A stretch of 64,000 bases of DNA from Jaapia argillacea MUCL 33604 (lineage: Eukaryota > Basidiomycota > Agaricomycetes > Jaapiales > Jaapiaceae): positions 615,605-679,604 of the forward strand of contig KL197713.1 of assembly GCA_000697665.1 (NCBI GenBank). The letters are read 5' to 3'. A program made the translations under genes and the position numbers. Below, one piece after another: positions 56,083 to 64,000 of the stretch (positions within the stretch are counted from its first letter, which is position 1; each line of letters begins with the position of its first letter). The notes under the pieces are model-generated. The model ran no database searches, was not told the DNA's origin, and saw only the letters and a list, made by a program, of their open reading frames with translations.

Positions 56083-59000
56083 ATGCAGTTCCTGTGTGCG
56101 CTACGTGCGCAGTCGCTTGCAAGGCCCGGTCCGTCGCTGCTCGTTCCCCGCCTCGCCTTTTCAACAACATCCCGCTCGTCGCCCATCCTCTCCCTCCTCA
56201 ACCGCCGTCTTCTCTCCACCTCACCACCGCGTCCCATCTCACTCGCTTCCATCTTCTCTCGCTCCCCTCTCCCCGCCACCCCAAACCCCTCAACCGTAGC
56301 CTCCATCTCCCTCCTCGAAGCACAAGCAAACGAGAATCCCACACATGTCGACAAACAACTCGAGTTGTTCGCCGCTCTCGTCGATAGTGGCGTCAAGCAG
56401 GGTTATGAAGTCGTCGTGAACAGGTGGGAGAGAATGTGTGAATTCGTACGTCCTTTGACTTCGTTTTGCTTGGAAGTGCCTCACGCGTCGTTCTAGGACC
56501 CCGCCAACCCACTTTTGGCTTCTGACAAGGCATTCGAACTCTACCTCCAATCACTCCTTAAACTCAACTTGACAAAATCTTTCGATCCTGCTGTAAGGCG
56601 CAGGTTGGTCCTCCTCGCTGCCCACCCATCGGTATTACCGCCATCGGCACCGACACATCCATCCACTCCGTCAGAGCTCGCTACTCCACCCGAGGCATCT
56701 TCTGCACCTGTATCTCCTACATCCGCATCACAGGCACCTGTATCTCCTCCTTCGACACCACAGGCACCTCCCTCGGTATCCCAAACAACCCCACCTCGGA
56801 ATCCATCAGAACAAATCGCCCACCAAGTCCTAGCATCAGCAGCCCTCTCCCACCCCAAACTCTCCTTCACAGAATCTCTCAAATTAGGTTCCCTACCCTC
56901 ATCCCAACTCGTCGGTTCCTCTCCGCCTCCCGGTACGCCAAACGTGCCTGGGGGTGCGGGGCCTTTGGCAGGTGCTTTAGGAGCTGGTGCTGGAGGTCCT
57001 GCGAACCCTATCGTCGTTACTTTGCATGAATGTGAGTGTTGATTCCCATGGGTGTTTGTTGTGGGGCATTTTGGCTGATGCGGTTTTGGGCTAGCGAAAG
57101 GATCGGTGTTTGTTAGGGTCGTTAGGTTTGTGGTCTTTGCTATGTTTTCGGCTTTCTGTACGTCTTTCCTCCAATCCTTGTTCAATTCTTACTGATCTGA
57201 GCTTCGTTTGATTACCCCATTGATTGACATTGAAAAGTCATTCTCGTCTTGTTCTCGATCCTCATTGAGAATTCTGGCTTGTTGAAAGCTGGAGGTCCGA
57301 GACAGGCAGAGTTCCAGCCACAGAAAGGAAAGACCTACAAGTTTAGCGACGTTCATGGCGTAGACGAAGCAAAAGAGGTACGTCCCCCTTCCTCCTCTCT
57401 TCCCTCACTTCTTTCATACCAAAACTCATATCAAATCATCAAGGAACTCCAAGACGTTGTCGAATTCCTAAAAGATCCAACGGCGTTTGCGACGTTGGGT
57501 GGGAAACTACCAAAGGGCATATTGCTTACTGGGAGTCCGGGAACTGGGAAGACGATGTTGGCGAGAGCTGTTGCTGGCGAAGCTGGTGTTCCGTTTTTGT
57601 TTGCTAGTGGGTGAGTTATCTTCCTTCCTTCCTCCTTCCTCCCCTCCACACCCTAACACCCTCCACCGCAGCTCCGAATTCGACGAAATGTTCGTAGGAG
57701 TAGGCGCCAAACGCGTCCGCGACCTATTCTCCACCGCCCGCAAACGTTCCCCCTCCATCATCTTCATCGACGAACTAGACGCCATTGGCGGTAAAAGATC
57801 AAGTAGGGATCAACATTATATGAAACAGACGCTCAATCAACTTTTGGTGGAGATGGATGGGTTTGAGCAGAGTGAGGGGGTGGTGGTTATTGCTGCTACT
57901 AATTTTCCGGAGAGTTTGGATCAGTGAGTTTTTTTCTTTGGTGGGGTCTAGAGGGGGGGAGAGTGCTGATGCGTTTTTTTTTGGGTAGGGCACTTGTGAG
58001 ACCTGGGAGGTTTGATAGGATCGTTGCTGTTCCTTTACCAGATTTGAGAGGTCGAGTCCAGATTCTGAAACATCATATCAAGAACGTCACCACCGCTCCT
58101 GGTCAGTCCCCCCTTTCCCTCCTAACCCCTCCTCTTTTGAATTGATGATGCTGATGCGGTGGTGTGTAGAGGTTGATTTGACTGTGTTGGCTCGTGGCAC
58201 ACCTGGGTTTTCTGGAGCTGATTTACAGAATTTGATCAAGTACGTTTCTTGGGCATCGCGTTTGTGGCTTTTTGGATTGAGTTGACTTGGGATTGGTTTG
58301 ATAGTCAGGCTGCTATACAAGCTTCGAAGGAACGTGCGACGGAAGTGACACTCAAACATTTCGAATGGGCAAAGGTGGGCCTCCAATTGGCTTTGAGTTC
58401 TTGAGCGTGAGTTGATCTCGGGGTTGATGTGTGTTGTCGTAGGATCGGATCATCATGGGCGCTGAGAGAAAGAGTCATTATATTGATGAGAAAGTCAAAA
58501 AGTTGACTGCTTATCATGAGGTACGCGACAACGCTCTTTCTTGGTTCCCTCGCTCTCGCCGCCGGACCACGTGATGTCATCTCCCTGATCTCGGTTTTGA
58601 TAGGGAGGTCATGCACTCGCTGCACTATACACACCAGGAGCCATGCCACTACATAAAGTCACTTGTGTCCCTCGTGGACACGCTTTAGGTGTCGTACGTC
58701 CCCCCTCACTCTTTTCATCCTACATTGGGGGCATTATGATGATGTGGTTCGATGTGTAGACTTCACAACTCCCCGAAGGCGATCGTTACTCCATCTCGTT
58801 TAAAGAATTTTTGGCGACTATTGATGTTTGTATGGGTGGTAGAGTCGCTGAAGAACTCAGTGCGTTATCCTACCCCGTAACTGACAGGGTTGATGTTGAT
58901 TGTTTTTTTATAGTTTATGGACCTGAAAACGTCACTAGTGGGGCAAGTTCTGATTTGCAAAAAGCCACCCAAACTGCTACTCGGATGGTCAAGGTCAGGC

Positions 59001-59556
59001 TACCTTGTTTTGGTGTAACACTCTATTATGGTGGCTGACAAGGTTGTTCGCTTTGCGATGTAGAACTGGGGTTATTCGGATAAAGTTGGACCGGTCTATT
59101 TCGCAGATGAGGATATCAGCCCGAGTAAGAAGATTGAGATCGAGTCTGAAGTGAGAAGGTGTGTTTTGTGATCCTGTTGTGATTTCTTGCTCGTGTGCCG
59201 TTCTCTTTTGGCTCACCCGGTCATCGCACCACGTTCTAGACTTCTCAAGGAGGGTGAATCACGGGTAATGGCCTTGCTCAAGAGTAGAGAAGTGGAGCTA
59301 CATCGGGTGAGTAACCCCTGCAAATCAGATGCGGGGCCGAATTCGCTTATGATTCATCCCCTCTCCTCCGCGGCATCAGCTGGCCAATGCGCTTGTAGAA
59401 CATGAGACTCTAGACCTCGAAGAAGTCAAGAAAGTTATCAAAGGGGAAAAGATACGGACTATCAAGGAGGTCGTGCAGGAGGATTTGAACCGCGTGGTAG
59501 AGCAGGAACAACAGGAGCAGAGCCGAGAGTCAAAAATTCCTCAGGAAGGATCGTGA
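56083..59556 (+). CDS. YME1: Yme1, mitochondrial i-AAA protease
   Basis: ATP-dependent zinc metalloprotease of the mitochondrial inner membrane facing the intermembrane space, for protein quality control. ATG at 56083 opens a presequence ([16 protein letters not shown]). Helical [23 protein letters not shown] and [14 protein letters not shown] segments follow, then a Pro/Ser-rich insertion (about 56640-56960), then a single membrane segment ([23 protein letters not shown]). The AAA module runs from about 57310: [15 protein letters not shown], Walker A GSPGTGKT, pore loop [16 protein letters not shown], Walker [22 protein letters not shown] and the arginine-finger region RPGRFDR. The protease has HEGGHA (zinc HExxH) near 58595-58625 and GRVAEEL. 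It ends IPQEGS, stop 59554-59556. The active sites are intact. Confidence 0.95.
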
Positions 59557-60354
59557 TGGAAAACCCTCCCTCTCCCTTCACAATGGCTCTCTTCCCCGTG
59601 CCTTCCCCTTAATATCGTGTTAACCCGGGTGGGCTCACGCTAAGCATTATTCTCACTGTAATCTCTCCATTATCATCCACCGCTTTTCAAGCCTTTTCTT
59701 GCATCTACTTGGCCTGAACGTGCAGAGTTGTGGGTGGGTCCATGTGTGCGACTAATTCTATTATCAATAGATAAGAACCTACCCACTATTCATATCCCAT
59801 TATTTCGCAAGAGTGTCTTCGACGTCGACATCTGTAGCTTCTTTGACACGGAGCGTTAAGCGTCGCGGCAGACAGAAGCTGGAAGGCGACACACGCCGCT
59901 GACGAATGACGCATTCCGGAAGGTTGAACCGTGGGTATGGTCCTCCGATTGATGCAGACGGGCCCCCTCTCTACCCCATGTTCACGGAATGGACGAGAAG
60001 ATACGGATCGATGGCCAGTGTGATGGATATGGCGAGCTCTCGCAGTCCCTTGAATTTAGCGATCGGCATTGCAGGAATCGAACCGCTAGGGTGCCTGGTT
60101 TTTTTCATTTGGGCGAAAATGGGGAACTACGGACGTGTGGGGCGATAGGGTACATGTGAATACAATATAGCTACAGTATTAGTATGGGGCATGATCGCCG
60201 CTCGTACAGTTTTCACAGGACAATAAAGGAACCATTCAAGAAAGACCTCCGCTTTTGTGTAACTTACAACATTAATTGTGCATTGGGAAAAGATGGGAAA
60301 AGATTGCGCGAGTCCGAGATGTGGGGGCTCCTTGTGTGTGGCAGCCGGGGTGGT
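59557..60354. other. Intergenic region between YME1 and F-box gene stops
   Basis: About 800 bases between convergent stops. No coding exon was recognised. The sequence GGAATCGAACC at 60074-60084 reads as a B-box (GGTTCGATTCC) on the - strand, but the flanks do not fold into a tRNA. Nothing else notable. Confidence 0.45.
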
Positions 60355-61765
60355 TCAATACATTTCGTCGTCCTCGTCGTCGTAACCCCAGTCGTGCAAT
60401 ATCATTATGGGGAGAAGCATCGCCACGGCATCCATTCGAGGCTTCGCGGTCTTCACGGGGACAGTACCATTCTTCTCCCTGGTGGCTTTGGCCTTCGCGA
60501 CCCTCCCCGCTAGCTTCTGCAAATGAGCCTCATGACCTACTGGGCCACCGTGAACGCGCATAGCCAAGGCGTAAACTCGGGCATCTTTGAATAGCCTCAT
60601 CCGGGCCCTGTGAACGTGGTCCGACGTCAACTGCCGATCCATTCAGCACACAAATAGGCAAATCGTACTAACCCGTAGCGGTTATGAGGATTAACTCGAG
60701 TTGTGAAGGGCAAAGTGAGCTGACAAATCGTTAGTGTTGTTGACGCGGGGGAGGAACATTTATTCACCAGCTCCTTCTCCGTAAGCTAAGCCTAGAATCA
60801 GTCTATGGTGTCATCGAAAGGGAGGAGGCTCTTACCTTGTACTGAGACTTGGCGTTGGTCTGGAACGAGGTTAATAACAAAAGGACAGAGACACAGGATT
60901 GCCCTACCGTAGTCAATGTCTTTTCGTTGACGATTTCTACGACCTGGATAAAACGGTTTAGTCCCGGGAAAAAGCGGGAGCAAACAACTACCATACTCGA
61001 TCTCTGTACGTCAGGTCCGCTTTCTTCGCTTTCTTAGATTGACGAGATTTCGTGGGGGTCTCGGGTTGCGGAGGTGGTGGGGACTCAAGAGACACCGGCA
61101 CATGCTCGGAACCAGGAGAGGAGTCCGCAATACAAGCATCGGAGAAGATATGATTGGCGAGGGTTCGCTGAGTGTAGCTCAATGTGTAATGGCTCATCAA
61201 GACCTAAAAATTTTGAGAAAGCGGCAGGATCATGGGACGTCAAAGATACACCATACCTGCCATGCTTTCTCTGTGTAAGCCTTTCTTATCGAGCGGCAAA
61301 CTCCCGATAGTGCCAAATGGTCCTGAAGCTATGACAGGCCGTTCTCAGTGAGGAAGGAGTTGACCGAGGAAGATCAAACGAACCCTCAGGCCGCTTTCAG
61401 TGCCAAAAATCTGGAGTGAGTGCGGAACCAATGGCATAAATAAACTCAGGGACGTAATCAAGAGGAGGTCAAGGACGAACCTTGTCCAAAATCTCGACGG
61501 GCATATCGAGCAAGACGGACTTGTTTGTGTCCCATTTCGGGATGTCAGACCATTCACGGATAGCGGTGTTCCTCTCTGTCTTCTGTCTCTTCGCAGGGCT
61601 GTTTTTGGTCCGGGCTTCAGGTGACTCCTCGGCCAAAGCCATAGAGGAGGGGTCGATGGCTAGGGGTCGAGGGCGCTTGCGAGAGGCCGTAGGCGAGGGC
61701 AGGGAGGACGGTCCTGCCGTTGATCCAGCGGACAACGTTGCAGGAAGAATTCGCTTTTGCATCAT
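60355..61765 (-). CDS. F-box protein with possible XPA-like C-terminal segment
   Basis: Probably a substrate adaptor for an SCF ubiquitin ligase. The start at 61765 gives MMQKRILPATL and a disordered Lys/Arg/Pro-rich segment with a bipartite-like nuclear signal (SRKRPRPL, PAKRQKTE). Exons then join into an F-box-like stretch: LLDMPVEILDK, IFGTESGL, DHLALSGVCRSIRKAY, TEKAWQ, followed by MSHYTLSYTQRTLANHIF. After a Pro-rich linker, small exons give VVEIVNEKTLT and TNAKSQYK, resembling the short motif near the XPA C-terminal domain, then LTLPFTTRVNPHNRYG and a final helical exon RQLTSDHVHRARMRLFKDARVYALAMR, stop 60355-60357. The F-box reading is moderately sure. The XPA resemblance is weak and needs a profile search. 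Confidence 0.6.
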
Positions 61766-63910
61766 GAAGGTGAGGAGAGAACAAGCGGAGACGCGGAAGA
61801 CTAGCTAGGCCAAATGAAATGGTGTTGGGGTCGATGTCACCGTCACGCTGATTCCTGCGCCACAATTACACGATCCCAGATCTGAGACACCCTGTATCTT
61901 CCCTAAAAAAATCCCTGATATCTCCTCGCAAGTACATCAGGTTGTATGGTGTACACCCCCTTTGCACATTCCCTCCCAACGCATTTGGCTCAAGCTCAAC
62001 CACCCTCAGGACCTTTCGATACAGTCAGGCTTGATGACTCGTGACATTGCGTAGATCACGGTGCGTGATAGCCTCTTTGTATCGGTATCTGTATTTCACA
62101 AAGTTCTGTCCAACGCGTGGTTCTTCGCCAGGAAGAATTCGAGAATCTCCCGATTCAGAAGACGGAATCTTCCTGGCTTCAAGTGACACGGATTCTTTGG
62201 TTCTCATGTTTGCCTGACCATCCGACCTCGGAGAAGAGGGACAAGGCGTGAGTAACAATTCAACTTTGCGCATGTAATGCTCAGCTGCGGGATCTGCATT
62301 TCCCATTTAGATATTCGAACGTGTCGAGGTGACTCGAAAGCCGTTGCAACCGCTCGAAGTTTCCCAGATCCCTTTGCTATAGCTAATTATTATCACTAGA
62401 CCATTCTGCTGAGAGAAGATAATTTGACCACCGCGCCTGCATGTCAATATTCTGGTCATGGCATTGGCAAGATAAGCACCTACTTGCATGCGTCATTAGA
62501 CAGTTCCCCGTCCCTGCTTTACTCCCATGACGGACTTCCGCCGAAGACACAGCGCGCCGGACAGTCAATTACAGCTCCACCTAATGGGTGAGAAATTGAG
62601 CATGCGTTGGAGAACGGAATGTCTGAGGTGTGGAATCCAGTACGATTTCTGGCTGGACCAGAAGCAAGTCTGATTTCACCTTCTATCATAGGGTGTAAAC
62701 CTAGACAATACCCCATGCGGCACTGTTCAAACCTTGACGTGCAAGGAAGGGGAGTCTGTCTCACGCCGCCTTCTATGCGACATCCTCGAAAGGTCGACGA
62801 AGGACAAGCCGATTCATGCGGTGAGGGGGGCGTGGCAAGCCATGTTACATCGCGAGGTAATCACGATTCATCACGAGGCAATCTTGATTCGTTGCTCGGA
62901 ACAAAGTTCAAGATGAAGATCTCAGAGCTTTTTCCAATACCCATGACCTTGCCCGATACGATCATATCTCTCGGCAAAGCCAGGAGATCGATAGATGCGA
63001 GAAGCAAAACAGGTTGGCGATAAACGGAAAATCGACTGCGTCTCCTTCAGCGCTTGCCTCGTTTTTTGTTGAATTTGGATCTCGTTATAGACACCAGAGA
63101 CCCACGCCGGACCCAAAATTCCTCGTCCGTGTTCATAAACTCACCCAAACTTCCTCATTCTGCGCGGTTGGCACATCTTGATCCGTTTAATCGAAATGTG
63201 TGCGCCAAATGAATAATCGGGCCGCTCGACTATCTGAAGGGTCCCGGTTTAAAGAGGCTGAGCTGTGGGGATGGCAACGCTTTTTTCGCTCACTTCGCTC
63301 CAGGTCAGTGAAGGTCACTTCAGCTTGTACACCACCCATCTTAACATTCTCGGCGTCGCGGAAGCTTATTGTTGTTTAGGCAGTCCTTCAAAGCCCCGAT
63401 CAAGCGAACTCGATCAAATTCGAGCAAGTCCGTCCTCCGACGACAAGAGAAGTCAGAGATTCCTATTCCTAAGAAGCGCTTATAGATGACTAGATTCAGC
63501 AGAAATCCAGATGTGCCGTCGTGTTCTACGGTTTAACAAGTCGACATCTTGCGGCCACTTGATTTACCTTGGCGATGAAAATATAGATTGCGAGGAAGCA
63601 ATTTGCGTCCATAGTTCCGCCCATCCTACAACATGCACTGGGGCATCTTGCCAATGCCGGCGGTGGTTTGGGTTCGCTCCTCATCGTTCGTTATTGGACG
63701 TTACGCTGACCTAAATATGACAGTCAACCAGAACGGCGAGTTGTAGCACAGGCAGGTTTCAATGACCAGGTATATCCAAAAGACTGCTAATCCTTGCATA
63801 GGTTCCAGAGAAATGTCCACAATGTGCCTGAGCATTATTCTACGTCGGGTCGTCTCACATCCACCACGCCAATGTACCACCAACTACGAGTCTGAAGCCT
63901 AAATATATGA
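61766..63910. other. 2.1 kb without a convincing gene
   Basis: The open frames here are short, overlap on both strands and have no matching splice structure or motif. The longest are about 62025-62306 on - and 62607-63023 on +. An imperfect 21-base tandem duplication lies at 62849-62890 (17 of 21 positions match). No terminal inverted repeats or transposase-like frames were seen. The right end presumably holds the 3' UTR of the gene that ends at 63911. Confidence 0.4.
62849..62890. repeat. Imperfect 21-base tandem duplication
   Basis: Two adjacent 21-base units (62849-62869, 62870-62890) match at 17 positions, both beginning ATC-GCGAGG / ATC-ACGAGG and ending GATTC. Not in a recognised gene. 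Confidence 0.6.
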
Positions 63911-64000
63911 TTAGATATCCAGATCCAGTTCTCCTATCAATCTGTCACTGAAACCACCGTCCCCGTACTCGTCCTCGTCCACTGGATCTTCTTGGAGCTG
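63911..64000 (-). CDS. C-terminal end of a gene extending beyond the window
   Basis: On the - strand the last 90 bases are open and encode 30 codons ending with TAA at 63911-63913. The peptide is acidic, with DPVDEDEYGDGGFSDRL and a final GELDLDI. Codon use and the acidic-hydrophobic end look like a genuine C-terminus, and a noncoding A+T-richer stretch follows. The product cannot be named from this fragment. It could also be chance. Confidence 0.45.
   Translation of the reverse strand, partial: QLQEDPVDEDEYGDGGFSDRLIGELDLDI

Noticed and set aside
60000-60130. tRNA gene on the - strand suggested by a GGTTCGATTCC B-box
   Set aside because: The bases around it do not form a T stem and there is no A box or acceptor stem at the right distance.
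62025-63023. Short frames on both strands in the gene-poor right end
   Set aside because: No splice structure, motif or neighbouring exon supports them; too short to call without homology data.

Overview
The window is nuclear DNA of a filamentous basidiomycete, most probably an Agaricomycete (mushroom-forming class). Almost every gene is split by many short GT-AG introns of about 50-60 bases. Gene density is high on both strands, intergenic gaps are short, and the proteins are orthologues of fungal housekeeping genes. The kinesin at the left edge ends in the tail typical of fungal conventional kinesin. No transposon, virus, CRISPR array or bacterial-style operon was seen.

Layout. 1-13.8 kb: conventional kinesin (5' end outside the window), a Pumilio RNA-binding protein and the COPII scaffold Sec16, all on +. 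14.0-19.3 kb: OST3 (-) and a PIK1-type phosphatidylinositol 4-kinase (+), divergent across only 103 bases. 19.4-23.8 kb: two tandem Kre2/Mnt1-type (GT15) mannosyltransferases (-). 25.1-27.6 kb: TOM40, a small ABC ATPase and an intron-containing tRNA-Ile(UAU), all on +. 27.8-32.9 kb: a tandem pair of paralogous CCCH/coiled-coil proteins (-), the second with a long glycine-tryptophan repeat domain. 33.6-40.5 kb: a Pmp3/SNA3-like membrane protein (-), a four-finger C2H2 factor (+), fructose-1,6-bisphosphatase (+) and a Nur1/Mug154 nuclear-rim protein (-). 40.9-49.4 kb: a single-pass coiled-coil membrane protein (+), a secreted PNGase A-type glycoamidase (+) and trifunctional C1-tetrahydrofolate synthase (-). 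49.9-61.8 kb: MGE1/GrpE (+), mitochondrial Phe-tRNA synthetase (-), an unrecognised basic/acidic protein (+), a GCIP-like protein (-), the i-AAA protease YME1 (+) and an F-box protein with a possible XPA-like segment (-). 61.8-63.9 kb shows no convincing gene. The last 90 bases look like the C-terminal exon of a further - strand gene.

Themes. Several genes act in the secretory and N-glycan pathway (SEC16, PIK1, OST3, the two GT15 enzymes, PNGase A). Others serve mitochondrial biogenesis (TOM40, MGE1, mt-PheRS, YME1). They are interspersed and not co-directional, so these are loose neighbourhoods, not operons. The least ordinary locus is the CCCH/coiled-coil pair at 27.8-32.9 kb. Its GW-repeat member resembles an Argonaute-binding platform and is the best candidate for an undescribed system. 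Exon boundaries were read by eye from splice signals and protein conservation. Where exons are listed, their summed length is a whole number of codons.
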